26,249 nt of DNA from JAFAXD01 sp035472475 (GTDB lineage: Bacteria; Pseudomonadota; Alphaproteobacteria; Rhizobiales; Xanthobacteraceae). This document shows, one piece after another, positions 8,850-17,180 of the stretch. Position numbers and translations under genes: made by a program. The DNA lies in the NCBI GenBank assembly GCA_035472475.1, contig DATIPA010000251.1:1-26249 (forward strand), read 5' to 3'. Within the stretch, counting starts at the first letter, position 1; every line of letters starts with the position of its first letter. Below the pieces are notes generated by a model. That model saw nothing but the letters and a program-made list of their open reading frames with translations, was not told where the DNA came from and did not search any database.

Positions 8850-8879
8850 CCCGCCGGTCCACACGTTGGACCAGCCGGG
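8850..8879 (+). other. hairpin in the ilvD leader
   Basis: GGTCCA (8856-8861) and TGGACC (8867-8872) pair perfectly around the 5-base loop CACGT. The stem can continue outward through C8855-G8874, with a bulged A, to CCCG (8850-8853) pairing with CGGG (8876-8879). It ends 14 bases before the chosen ilvD start and is not followed by a T tract, so it is not a simple terminator. It lies within the 235-base gap 8659-8893, which also holds an AT-rich stretch and a repeated TCAATT at 8824-8829 and 8836-8841. No riboswitch class or tRNA was recognised there. Confidence 0.4.
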
Positions 8880-8893
8880 GCGTAGACGACTCC

Positions 8894-10618
8894 ATGGACG
8901 CGAAGACAGCGCTCAAAGGTAGGCTGCCGAGCCGGTTCGTCACCGAGGGCCCGGAGCGCGCTCCCAATCGCGCATTCTACTATGCGATGGGGCTCACCAC
9001 CGCGCAGATCCATCAGCCGTTTGTCGGCGTTGCCTCGTGCTGGAACGAGGCGGCTCCCTGCAACATCGCGCTCATGCGCCAGGCGCAAGTGGTGAAGAAG
9101 GGCGTCGCTGCCGCCGGCGGTACGCCACGCGAATTCTGCACCATCACGGTGACCGACGGAATTGCGATGGGTCACCAGGGCATGAAAGCCTCGCTGCCAT
9201 CGCGCGAGGTGATTGCTGATTCAGTCGAGTTGACCATCCGCGGCCACGCCTACGACGCGCTCGTCGGCATCGCCGGCTGCGACAAGTCGCTGCCCGGAAT
9301 GATGATGGCGATGTGCCGCCTGAACATTCCGTCGATCTTCATCTACGGCGGCTCGATCCTGCCCGGCACCTTCAAAGGCAAGCCGGTGACAATCCAGGAC
9401 GTGTTCGAAGCCGTCGGCAGGTTTTCGGTCGGCGACATGTCGGCTGACGATCTCGACGAACTCGAGCAGAACGCCTGTCCATCGGCAGGCGCGTGCGGGG
9501 CGCAATTCACCGCCAACACCATGGCGACGGTATCGGAAGCCATCGGCCTCGCGTTGCCGTACTCGGCGGGCGCACCGGCTCCTTACGAGATTCGCGACAA
9601 GTTCTGCATGACCGCGGGCGAACAGGTCATCGATTTGCTCAAGCGTCGGATTCGTCCGCGCGACATCGTCACCCGGGAGGCGCTGGAAAACGCCGCGGCG
9701 GTCGTATCGGCGTCCGGCGGGTCGACCAACGCGGCGCTGCATTTGCCAGCGATTGCAAACGAATGCGGTGTGAAGTTCGACCTGTTCGACGTCGCCGAGG
9801 TCTTCAAAAGAACACCATATATCGCGGATTTGAAACCGGGCGGCCGCTATGTCGCCAAAGATCTATTCGAAGCTGGCGGCGTTCCGTTGCTGATGAAGAC
9901 TCTGCTCGATCACGGTTATCTGCACGGTGCGTGCATGACTGTGACCGGGCGCACTATCGCTGAAAACCTAAAAGGCGTCCGATGGAATGATGATCAGGAC
10001 GTGGTGCGGCCCGCCAGCAAGCCTCTGCTGGCGAGTGGTGGTGTAGTGGGACTTGTCGGCAACCTGGCTCCGGATGGTGCGATAGTTAAGGTTGCGGGTA
10101 TGTCGAAGTTGACGTTTTCCGGTCCGGCGCGCTGCTTTGACGGCGAAGAAGCGTGCTTTGAGGCTGTCAAGAACCGCACCTACAAGGAAGGCGACGTCCT
10201 CGTCATTCGGTACGAAGGTCCGCGCGGGGGCCCGGGTATGCGTGAGATGTTGGCCACCACCGCCGCTCTTTACGGGCAGGGCATGGGAGGCAAGGTCGCC
10301 CTGATCACCGACGGGCGCTTCTCGGGCGCGACCCGGGGTTTCTGCATCGGCCATGTGGGTCCCGAAGCTGCGGTCGGTGGACCAATCGCGCTGCTCAAGG
10401 ACGGCGATATCGTTCGGATCGATGCCGAGCGCGGCACCCTCGATGCCGAACTGCCGCAAGCCGAGCTCGACAGCCGCAAGGCGCGCTGGAAGGCACGCGC
10501 GTCCGAGGTCACCTCCGGCTACATTTGGAAATACGCCCAGCAGGTCGGGTCTGCGCGTCTTGGCGCCGTCACGCACCCTGGCGCGCACGCCGAGACGTCG
10601 TGCTATGCGGACATTTAA
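8894..10618 (+). CDS. ilvD: dihydroxy-acid dehydratase
   Basis: IlvD converts 2,3-dihydroxy-3-methyl acids into the 2-keto acids leading to valine, isoleucine and leucine, using an Fe-S cluster and Mg2+. The 574-residue protein carries the expected cluster cysteines: Cys49 in VASCWNEAAPC, Cys129 in CDKSLPGMMMA and Cys201 in SAGACGAQFTANTM. Lys131 in the CDKS motif corresponds to the carbamylated metal-binding lysine of the family. The C-terminal block DGRFSGATRGFCIGHVGPEA is also typical. I chose the ATG at 8894 because MDAKTALKGRLPSR matches rhizobial IlvD; an upstream in-frame TTG at 8828 adds 22 unrelated-looking residues. The 3' end overlaps the ExoR-like gene by 14 bases. Codons from about 9809 to 10110 are visibly richer in A/T third positions than the rest. 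Function is secure. Confidence 0.96.
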   Translation: MDAKTALKGRLPSRFVTEGPERAPNRAFYYAMGLTTAQIHQPFVGVASCWNEAAPCNIALMRQAQVVKKGVAAAGGTPREFCTITVTDGIAMGHQGMKASLPSREVIADSVELTIRGHAYDALVGIAGCDKSLPGMMMAMCRLNIPSIFIYGGSILPGTFKGKPVTIQDVFEAVGRFSVGDMSADDLDELEQNACPSAGACGAQFTANTMATVSEAIGLALPYSAGAPAPYEIRDKFCMTAGEQVIDLLKRRIRPRDIVTREALENAAAVVSASGGSTNAALHLPAIANECGVKFDLFDVAEVFKRTPYIADLKPGGRYVAKDLFEAGGVPLLMKTLLDHGYLHGACMTVTGRTIAENLKGVRWNDDQDVVRPASKPLLASGGVVGLVGNLAPDGAIVKVAGMSKLTFSGPARCFDGEEACFEAVKNRTYKEGDVLVIRYEGPRGGPGMREMLATTAALYGQGMGGKVALITDGRFSGATRGFCIGHVGPEAAVGGPIALLKDGDIVRIDAERGTLDAELPQAELDSRKARWKARASEVTSGYIWKYAQQVGSARLGAVTHPGAHAETSCYADI

Positions 10619-11459
10619 TCGCATCGCAGTCGGGGTTTTGGCGCTGGGCGCGCTGGCGCTGCCCATCGGCTCGGGGTCCGCGTTCGACGGCAGCTCGCAG
10701 AGCGGCGTTGCGCCCGTCAATGTCGAACTGCCGCCGCCCGCCGCTTCGGCCTCCGAGCCGAGCGCAGCGGCGGTCGAGGCGTTCCGGTCCGGCACCGCGG
10801 CGCTGCGCGCGGGCGACGTGAAGGCCGGCTTGAACTCGCTGCAATACGCGGCGGCGAACGGCCACGCAGTGGCGCAATGGAAGCTCGGCCGCATCTATGC
10901 GGAGGGCGCCGGCGTTGCGCGCGATGACGTTCGCGCGTTCGAATATTTCCGCGGCGTCGCCAATGCACATGCCGAGGACAATCCCGGCACGCCGCAAGCC
11001 CGGTTTGTGGCAAATGCCTTCGTGGCGCTTGGTTCGTACTACCTCGATGGAATTCCGAACGCGCTAAAACCCGATCCTGATCGCGCGCGCGAGATGTTTG
11101 CTTATGCGGCGTCCTACTTCGGCGACGCCGATGCACAGTACAATCTGGGCCGCATCTACATCGAAGGAACCGTTGGGCCGAAGGATGCGAAGCTCGCGGC
11201 GCGCTGGCTCGGCCTCGCCGCCAACAAAGGCCAATATCAGGCGCAGGCGTTGCTCGGCGACATGCTGTTCAAGGGCGAGCTCTTACCGCGTCAAACCGCG
11301 CGCGGCCTGATGTGGCTCACGCTCGCGAGCGATGCGGCCGGCCCGCAGGACGGATGGATCAAGGACTTGCATGCCGCCGCCTTCAAACAGGCGTCGGATG
11401 AAGATCGCTCGCAGGCGCTGGTCTACATCGAGCGCTGGATCAAGGGACGCCGCGAATAG
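10605..11459 (+). CDS. exoR: ExoR-like periplasmic Sel1-repeat regulator
   Basis: This 284-residue protein has a Sec signal peptide (basic MRTFNR, hydrophobic core at residues 8-20, likely cleavage after GSGSA at about 26), then a Pro/Ala-rich linker and Sel1/TPR-type repeats such as AVAQWKLGRIYAEGAGVARDD and ADAQYNLGRIYIEGTVG. Blocks HAEDNPGTPQA, FVANAFVALGSYYL and ARGLMWLTLASDAAG resemble what I recall of rhizobial ExoR. ExoR is a periplasmic inhibitor of the ExoS-ChvI sensor system controlling exopolysaccharide, motility and acid response. Neighbouring xthA agrees with the exoR-xthA adjacency I recall from Sinorhizobium. The ATG at 10605 lies inside the last codons of ilvD in another frame, with a weak GAGA at 10592-10595. 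No exoS/chvI genes lie in the window, so the regulatory role is inferred by homology. The fallback call is a generic exported Sel1-repeat protein. Confidence 0.78.
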   Translation: MRTFNRIAVGVLALGALALPIGSGSAFDGSSQSGVAPVNVELPPPAASASEPSAAAVEAFRSGTAALRAGDVKAGLNSLQYAAANGHAVAQWKLGRIYAEGAGVARDDVRAFEYFRGVANAHAEDNPGTPQARFVANAFVALGSYYLDGIPNALKPDPDRAREMFAYAASYFGDADAQYNLGRIYIEGTVGPKDAKLAARWLGLAANKGQYQAQALLGDMLFKGELLPRQTARGLMWLTLASDAAGPQDGWIKDLHAAAFKQASDEDRSQALVYIERWIKGRRE

Positions 11460-11491
11460 TCTTTCGCGCGCCGCGCCCGGCGACTTCCTCG

Positions 11492-12277
11492 TTAACCATC
11501 TTTGAGCTCGATCCACACCGGCACGTGGTCTGAGGGCTTTTCCCAGGCGCGCACGTGCTTGTCGATGCCGGCAGCAGTCAGTCGGTCGGCGGCTGCGGGC
11601 GAGAGCAGCTGATGGTCGATGCGGATGCCGTTGTTCTTTTGCCAAGCGCCGGCCTGGTAGTCCCAAAACGTGTACAGGTTCGGCTCGGCGCTGACCGCGC
11701 GGATTGCATCGGTCAATCCGAGATAGCTCAGCGCGCGAAACTGCGCCCGGGTTTGCGGCAGAAACAACGCATCGTTGACCCAGAGTTCCGGGTTGTGGGC
11801 GTCGGTGGGGGTGGGGATCACGTTGTAGTCGCCCGCCAGGATCAGCGGCTCGTCCAGCTCAAGACGTTTTTGCGCGTAGTGAGCAAGTCGCTCCATCCAA
11901 TTGATTTTATATGAATATTTTTCGGTACCAACCGGGTTGCCGTTGGGCAGGTAGAGTGACGCGACGCGAACCGCGCCCGCCGGGGTCGAGATCGTCGCCT
12001 CCATGAAGCGCGCGTGATCGTCCCCGTCGTCGCCCGGCAGGCCGGGCTTTACGTCCTCGAGCGGCAGTTTCGACAGGATCGCCACGCCATTGAAACTCTT
12101 CTGGCCGTGGACTGCGACGTTGTATCCGAGGTCCTCGAACGGCTCGCGCGGAAACGCGTCATCGACGCATTTCGTCTCCTGCAAGCACACCACGTCAGGC
12201 TGGGTCGCGGTCAGCCACGCGACCGCATTCTCGACGCGCTGCTTGATCGAGTTGACGTTCCAGGTTGCGATGCGCAT
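11492..12277 (-). CDS. xthA: exodeoxyribonuclease III
   Basis: This 261-residue enzyme of the exonuclease-endonuclease-phosphatase superfamily cuts DNA at abasic sites and trims 3' ends during base-excision repair. Visible motifs are MRIATWNVNS at the start (Asn7), LQETK with the metal ligand Glu34, SLYLPNG, GDYNVIPTPTDAHNPE, RIDHQLLS and the C-terminal catalytic SDHVPVW. Length matches the family. I chose the ATG at 12277 because MRIATWNVNSIKQR is the standard N-terminus; an in-frame ATG at 12304 would add nine residues with no better ribosome-binding site. It converges with the exoR-like gene across 32 bases that hold no clear terminator. It is divergent from the RND operon, so the 158-base gap 12278-12435 should hold both promoters. 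Confidence 0.96.
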   Translation of the reverse strand: MRIATWNVNSIKQRVENAVAWLTATQPDVVCLQETKCVDDAFPREPFEDLGYNVAVHGQKSFNGVAILSKLPLEDVKPGLPGDDGDDHARFMEATISTPAGAVRVASLYLPNGNPVGTEKYSYKINWMERLAHYAQKRLELDEPLILAGDYNVIPTPTDAHNPELWVNDALFLPQTRAQFRALSYLGLTDAIRAVSAEPNLYTFWDYQAGAWQKNNGIRIDHQLLSPAAADRLTAAGIDKHVRAWEKPSDHVPVWIELKDG

Positions 12278-12299
12278 GGCGCGTTTGTGCGGGAAAGGA

Positions 12300-12340
12300 T
12301 GCATAATGTCTATGATTGTGTTAGAAAATTCGTTTATGCA
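12300..12340. promoter_or_regulatory. divergent promoter region with inverted repeat
   Basis: Between xthA and the RND adaptor gene, an AT-rich patch in otherwise GC-rich DNA is flanked by TGCATAA (12300-12306) and its exact complement TTATGCA (12334-12340). The centres of the arms are 34 bases apart. Such arms could bind a repressor controlling the pump, but the sequence between them shows no further symmetry and no regulator gene is adjacent. It most likely marks the divergent promoter region. I could not fix a confident -35/-10 pair. Confidence 0.3.
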
Positions 12341-12435
12341 AAGGGCCCAGGAATACCGCGCCCAGAGCAGCGGTCTTGAATGGCCTGAGGCGACGACAGG
12401 GAGGACCTCCGGGCGGTGACAACGTTCGGCCCACG

Positions 12436-13563
12436 ATGATCAGACGCATTTTTTTATTGGCTTGCGTTGTGGCTGTCGCCGCGGCGGGGGTGTGGCTTGC
12501 CGCGTTCGGGCTTCCCGGACGCACCGCGGCCCAGGCGCCCAATCCGGGACCGCGTCCGGTCGCGGTCGAGGTCGTCAAAGCCGTCAAAAAGAAGAACCCG
12601 GTCACCTTGAGTGCGATCGGCAACGTGTCGCCGATCGCGAGTGTGGCGGTGCGTCCGCGCATCGACAGCGAAATCACGGCGGTGGAATTCGCCGACGGCG
12701 CGATGGTTGCTCAGGGCGATGTGCTGGTGCGGCTCGACAGCCGCGCGATCGACGCGCAAATCCTGCAAGCCGAGGGTAATCTCGCGCGCGACCAGGCCCA
12801 GCTCGAGGGCGCCGAGCGCGACGTGCGGCGTTACACCGACCTCGTAGCCAAGGGGGCGACCCCAATCCTCAATCTCGACAACGCCAAAACCCAGGTCGGT
12901 AGCTTCGCTGGCGCCATCAAGGCGGACCAGGCGCAGATCAAAAACCTCAACGTCCTGCTGAGCTACTGCACGATCCGCGCGCCGATCAACGGCCGCATCA
13001 GCGCGGCCGCCGTCAAGGTCGGCAACTTCGTTCGGATCGCCGATATCCAACCGATCGCGACCATCATCCAGGTCGCCCCGATCTACGTCACGTTCGCCGT
13101 CCCGCAGGGGAGCCTGCCCGACATCCGCAAGGCGCTGGCGTCCGAAGCCGCGACCGTCGAGGCCATCGCGCCGGGCGAAAGCCGGTCGGCCAGCGGCGCC
13201 GTCACCATGATCGAGAACACCGTCGACTCGACCACCGGGCTCGTGACCATCCGGGCCACGATGCCGAATGCCGATGAGCTGCTGTGGCCAGGGACGCTCG
13301 TCAACGTGCAATTGACCTTGCGTGACGAGGACGCAGTCGTGATCCCGTCGGCCGCCGTGCAGGTCAGCCAGCAGGGCACCTTTGTGTTCGTGGTCAAAGA
13401 CGGCAAGGCGGTGGTTCAGCCCGTCACGGTGGCGCGCGTCTCGGGCAAGGAAACGGCGCTTGAAAGCGGCCTGGAGGGCGGCGAAACCGTCGTCACCGAC
13501 GGATTTCTGCTCCTGACCAATGGCGCGTTGGTGGCGGTGCGCGGCAACAGGCCCGATGCCTAA
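12436..13563 (+). CDS. RND efflux periplasmic adaptor subunit
   Basis: This 375-residue membrane-fusion protein links an RND pump to a TolC-type channel. An N-terminal hydrophobic anchor or signal at residues 5-23 (IFLLACVVAVAAAGVWLA) is followed by a lipoyl half-motif (VRPRIDSEITAVEFADGAMV), a helical hairpin rich in Ala/Gln/Asp, the second lipoyl half (CTIRAPINGRISAAAVKVGNFV), and beta-barrel and membrane-proximal domains ending near VTDGFLLLTNGALVAV. There is no lipobox cysteine, so it is probably anchored by the uncleaved helix. The ATG at 12436 opens the normal N-terminus; a TTG at 12376 in the same frame adds 20 unlikely residues. The pump gene follows after 9 bases, a clear two-gene operon. 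No outer-membrane gene is attached; the TolC at 27-1466 is the nearest candidate. Substrates are unknown. Confidence 0.93.
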   Translation: MIRRIFLLACVVAVAAAGVWLAAFGLPGRTAAQAPNPGPRPVAVEVVKAVKKKNPVTLSAIGNVSPIASVAVRPRIDSEITAVEFADGAMVAQGDVLVRLDSRAIDAQILQAEGNLARDQAQLEGAERDVRRYTDLVAKGATPILNLDNAKTQVGSFAGAIKADQAQIKNLNVLLSYCTIRAPINGRISAAAVKVGNFVRIADIQPIATIIQVAPIYVTFAVPQGSLPDIRKALASEAATVEAIAPGESRSASGAVTMIENTVDSTTGLVTIRATMPNADELLWPGTLVNVQLTLRDEDAVVIPSAAVQVSQQGTFVFVVKDGKAVVQPVTVARVSGKETALESGLEGGETVVTDGFLLLTNGALVAVRGNRPDA

Positions 13564-13572
13564 GGCGCGACG

Positions 13573-16500
13573 ATGAACATTTCCGAGACCTGCATCCGCC
13601 GCCCAGTGATGACGACGCTTGTCACGGCGGCGCTGATCGTGTTCGGGGTGTTCGGTTATCGCCTGCTTTCGGTCGCCGCGCTCCCGACCGTCGACTTTCC
13701 CACCATCCAGATCACGGCGACGTTGCCGGGCGCGAGCCCGGAAACCATGGCCGCGTCGGTGGCGGGTCCGATCGAGCGGCAGCTCTCGACCATCGCCGGC
13801 ATCTCGTCGATGACCTCGACGTCGTCGCTCGGCCTCACTCAGATCACCATCCAGTTCGATCTCAACCGCAATATCGACGGCGCCGCCCTCGACGTGCAGA
13901 CTGCGCTCACGGTTGCGCAGCGCAGATTGCCGATCGAAATGACGACGCCGCCGTCGTTCCGGAAGGTCAATCCGGGCGACTTCCCGATCATGTTCATCAG
14001 CCTGGTGTCGTCGACCCTGCCGCTGTCGACGGTCGACGACTACGGTGAGATCACGCTGGCGCAGCAGATCTCGCAACTTCCCGGCATCGCCCAGGTGCTG
14101 GTCTACGGCGCGCAGAAATTCGCGGTGCGGGTACAGGTCGATCCGATCGCTGCCGCGCAACGCAATATTTCCCTCGACGACATTCGCAACGTCGTCTCCA
14201 AGACCAACTCTTCGACCCCGGTTGGGACGATCTCCGGCCCGCAGCGGGACGTGACGCTGGCTGCGACCGGCGCCATGACCAAAGCCGAGGATTACCGCAA
14301 AGTCGTCGTCGCCTATCGCAACGGCACGCCCGTGCATCTCGACGAGGTCGCGCGGGTCATCGACAGCGTCGAAAACAACAAGATCGCGAGCCAGTTCAAC
14401 GGCGAGCGCGCGATCGTGCTCGCCATCCAGCGCCAGCCGGACGCCAATACGGTCGCGGTCGTCGATTCGATACGCGCACGGATGCCGTCCTACCGGGCGC
14501 AGATTCCGGCCGCGATCAAAATGCAAATCCTCAACGACCGTTCGATTTCCATCCGCGCGTCCGTCCATGACGTACAGTTCACGTTGCTGATCGCGGTCGC
14601 TCTCGTCGTCCTGGTGATCTTCCTGTTCCTGCGCTCGATCCCTGCGACCATCATTCCGGCCCTGGCGGTGCCGGTATCGCTGATCGGGACCTGCGCGGCC
14701 ATGTACGCGTTCAATTTCTCGGTCAACAACATGACGCTGCTGGCGCTCACGCTGTCGGTCGGATTCGTGGTCGACGACGCGATCGTGATGCTCGAGAACA
14801 TCGTGCGCCACATGGAAGGCGGCATGCGGCCGTTCGAGGCCGCGCTCAAGGGTTCGCGCGAAATCGGATTCACCATCATATCGATCACGTTCTCGCTGAT
14901 CGCCGTATTCATCCCGGTGCTGCTGATGGGCGGCATCGTCGGTCGGGTGTTTCGCGAGTTCGCGGTCACGATCGCGGTCGCGATCGTGCTGTCTGGCTTC
15001 GTATCGCTCACGCTGACCCCGATGCTGTGCGCGCGCGTGTTGCGCGCCCATCACGAGGGCGAGAAGCAGTTTTTCGTGCTGCGCTGGTTCGAGGCGATGT
15101 TCAAGGGCCTGCTGCGAGCCTACGAATGGTCGCTCGACAAGGTGCTGGCCTACAAGGCAACGATGCTGGTGGTGACGTTCGCCACCATCATCGCGAGCGT
15201 GGCGCTCTACTACTACATTCCCAAGGGCTTCTTCCCGGTCGAAGATACCGGGTTCATCTTCGGCTCGGTCGAAGGCCCGTCGGACATCTCCTTCCAGGCC
15301 ATGTACGAACGCCAGCAGAAAATCGCTGCGATCGTGCAGGCCGACAAGGCGGTGGACTACGTCAACTCGACCGTCGGTGTCGGCGGGCCGAACATCGCCA
15401 ACAATCAGGGGCGGCTGTTCATCGCGCTCAAGCCGCGGGACGAGCGCAAGGAAAAGGTGCTCGACGTCATTCAGCGGCTGCGCCGCGATGCCAACGTCGT
15501 CACCGGTATGCGCAGCGTCTTCTCTCCGGTGCAGAACATCAACATTACGGGAAGAATCTCGAAGGCGGATTGGCAGTACACGTTGCAATCGAGCGATACC
15601 GAAGCGCTCTACCGGTTTGCCCCCGAGATGCGCGACCGCATCGCAAAAATTCCGGGAATTGTCGATGTTTCGAGCGACCTCTACATTTCCAATCCCACGT
15701 TGACGGTCGACATCGACCGCGAGATGGCGGCGGTCTACGGGATTTCCATCGATCAGGTCCGCCAGGAGCTGTTCAACGCATTTGGCGTCCGACAGGTGGC
15801 GACGATCTACACGCCGTCCAACGACTATCAGGTGATCCTCGAGAACAAGCCGGAGTTTCAGATCGACGCGACCGATCTGTCGCGGATTTATCTGAAGACC
15901 AACGCACCGAGCAGCACGACCGCTCCCGGCGGCGGCGTAAACGGCGTCGGCGTTCTTTCGGGTACCGCAATCCCGCTCAGCGTCGTCGCCAAGCTCAAGC
16001 CCACCGTGGGCCCGCTGCAGGTCAATCACCAGGGCCAGCAGCCGTCGGTAACGATGTTCTTCAACGTGTCGCCCGGCTTCTCGATCGGGCAAGCCACCGA
16101 CGCCATCAATCAGCTCGCCCGCGACATGAACATGCCGGCCACGATCACCCCCGGTTTTCAGGGCGGGGCTCAGGTCTTCCAGGATTCCCTCAAGGGACAA
16201 GGCGTGTTGGTGCTGGCGGCGATCTTTGCCGCGTACGTGGTGCTGGGCATTCTCTACGAGAGCTTCATTCACCCGATCACGATCATTTCGGGACTGCCAT
16301 CAGCCGGCGTCGGCGCCCTGCTGGTTCTCATGGTGACGGGGCTGGATCTGTCGGTGATTGCCATGATCGGCATCGTGATGCTGGTCGGCATCGTGAAGAA
16401 GAACGCCATCATGATGATCGACTTCGCCATCGAGCGCCGCCGCGTCGGCCTCAATGCCGAGGCCGCGATCCGCGATGCCTGCCTGCTGCGCTTCCGTCCG

Positions 16501-16755
16501 ATCATGATGACGACGTTCGCGGCCATCTTCGGCACGCTGCCGATCGCGCTCGGCACCGGCGCCGGCGCCGAGTTGCGGCAGCCGCTCGGCATCGCGGTGG
16601 TGGGCGGGCTGTGCGTCTCGCAGCTGCTGACGCTGTTCATCACCCCCGTGGTCTACGTCTATCTCGACCGCATCGATCGCGTGTTGCGCCGGCGGCTCGA
16701 ACCGCAGCTCGAGGCGGTAGCGGAGCCATCGCGTCCGGCGGTCGCGGCCGAATAG
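13573..16755 (+). CDS. RND multidrug efflux permease (AcrB/MdtBC-like)
   Basis: This 1060-residue inner-membrane pump of the hydrophobe/amphiphile RND family is driven by protons. The N-terminus MNISETCIRRPVMTTLV is typical of the MdtB/MdtC-like branch. Two blocks of membrane helices flank large periplasmic porter loops. The proton-relay acids are present in TM4 (GFVVDDAIVMLENI, Asp401 and Asp402). The partner lysine lies in the GIVKKNAIMMIDFA segment, with Lys943 at the position corresponding to AcrB Lys940. The C-terminal QLLTLFITPVVYVYLDRIDR is also MdtBC-like. Length is normal for the family and no frameshift is visible. It starts 9 bases after the adaptor stop, with AAGG in between as a ribosome-binding site. 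A single permease gene suggests a homotrimer rather than an MdtB/MdtC heterotrimer. A long open frame on the other strand here is a shadow. Confidence 0.95.
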   Translation: MNISETCIRRPVMTTLVTAALIVFGVFGYRLLSVAALPTVDFPTIQITATLPGASPETMAASVAGPIERQLSTIAGISSMTSTSSLGLTQITIQFDLNRNIDGAALDVQTALTVAQRRLPIEMTTPPSFRKVNPGDFPIMFISLVSSTLPLSTVDDYGEITLAQQISQLPGIAQVLVYGAQKFAVRVQVDPIAAAQRNISLDDIRNVVSKTNSSTPVGTISGPQRDVTLAATGAMTKAEDYRKVVVAYRNGTPVHLDEVARVIDSVENNKIASQFNGERAIVLAIQRQPDANTVAVVDSIRARMPSYRAQIPAAIKMQILNDRSISIRASVHDVQFTLLIAVALVVLVIFLFLRSIPATIIPALAVPVSLIGTCAAMYAFNFSVNNMTLLALTLSVGFVVDDAIVMLENIVRHMEGGMRPFEAALKGSREIGFTIISITFSLIAVFIPVLLMGGIVGRVFREFAVTIAVAIVLSGFVSLTLTPMLCARVLRAHHEGEKQFFVLRWFEAMFKGLLRAYEWSLDKVLAYKATMLVVTFATIIASVALYYYIPKGFFPVEDTGFIFGSVEGPSDISFQAMYERQQKIAAIVQADKAVDYVNSTVGVGGPNIANNQGRLFIALKPRDERKEKVLDVIQRLRRDANVVTGMRSVFSPVQNINITGRISKADWQYTLQSSDTEALYRFAPEMRDRIAKIPGIVDVSSDLYISNPTLTVDIDREMAAVYGISIDQVRQELFNAFGVRQVATIYTPSNDYQVILENKPEFQIDATDLSRIYLKTNAPSSTTAPGGGVNGVGVLSGTAIPLSVVAKLKPTVGPLQVNHQGQQPSVTMFFNVSPGFSIGQATDAINQLARDMNMPATITPGFQGGAQVFQDSLKGQGVLVLAAIFAAYVVLGILYESFIHPITIISGLPSAGVGALLVLMVTGLDLSVIAMIGIVMLVGIVKKNAIMMIDFAIERRRVGLNAEAAIRDACLLRFRPIMMTTFAAIFGTLPIALGTGAGAELRQPLGIAVVGGLCVSQLLTLFITPVVYVYLDRIDRVLRRRLEPQLEAVAEPSRPAVAAE

Positions 16756-16818
16756 GAAAATCGGGGTGAGACGCTCCGCGCGCGGCAGCTGCACCGGAGC
16801 ACACAGGCAGCGGTCGAT

Positions 16819-17157
16819 CTATACCGAGAAGCTGGTCCCGCAGCCGCACGATGCGGTCGCGACCGGGTTGTTGATCTTGAACGACGCGCCAATCAGGTCA
16901 TCGACGTAGTCGATCTCGGCGCCGGCCATGTATTGCTGCGACACCGCATCGATCAGAACGACAACGCCATCGCGGGCCAGCACCAGATCGTCCTCCGCCC
17001 GGGTCTGGTCGAAGTCGAACTTGTATTGAAACCCGGAACAGCCGCCGCCCTCGACGCTGACGCGCAGCATGGATCCGCTCGGCTCGCGCTTGAGGATCTC
17101 ACCGATCCGACGCGCCGCCCGCTCGGTCAGGGTCACTGCTTCCATGGTCGCGTCCAT
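16819..17157 (-). CDS. erpA: iron-sulfur cluster insertion protein (A-type carrier)
   Basis: This 112-residue A-type carrier of the HesB/IscA/ErpA family delivers Fe-S clusters to apo-proteins. All three conserved cysteines are present: Cys40 in GGGCSGFQY, and Cys104 and Cys106 in the C-terminal SCGCGTSF. The glycine-rich loop and the YVDDLIGASFKINNP segment are family hallmarks. The ATG at 17157 is used; a second ATG four codons later is possible and would not affect the fold. The gene is divergent from dgt, an arrangement I recall as common in Hyphomicrobiales, and convergent with the RND pump gene across 63 bases. ErpA and IscA are hard to separate by sequence alone; ErpA is the usual name for this locus. 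A client in the same window could be the Fe-S enzyme IlvD. Confidence 0.92.
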   Translation of the reverse strand: MDATMEAVTLTERAARRIGEILKREPSGSMLRVSVEGGGCSGFQYKFDFDQTRAEDDLVLARDGVVVLIDAVSQQYMAGAEIDYVDDLIGASFKINNPVATASCGCGTSFSV

Positions 17158-17180
17158 ATGCGCCTCGCTTGCGACTCTGA

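Noticed and set aside
8659..8893. Possible tRNA or small RNA in the gap before ilvD
   Set aside because: No cloverleaf, T-arm GGTTCRA-type motif or CCA-proximal acceptor stem was found; only the hairpin at 8850-8879 stands out.
10353..10604. Upstream in-frame extension of the exoR-like gene
   Set aside because: It lies entirely inside ilvD in another frame, and the ATG at 10605 opens directly into a signal peptide.
12454..16272. 1272-codon open frame on the minus strand opposite the RND genes
   Set aside because: The plus strand clearly encodes an adaptor and an RND pump with all family motifs. The opposite frame is open because of high GC3, and its product is Arg/Asp/His-rich without any recognisable domain.
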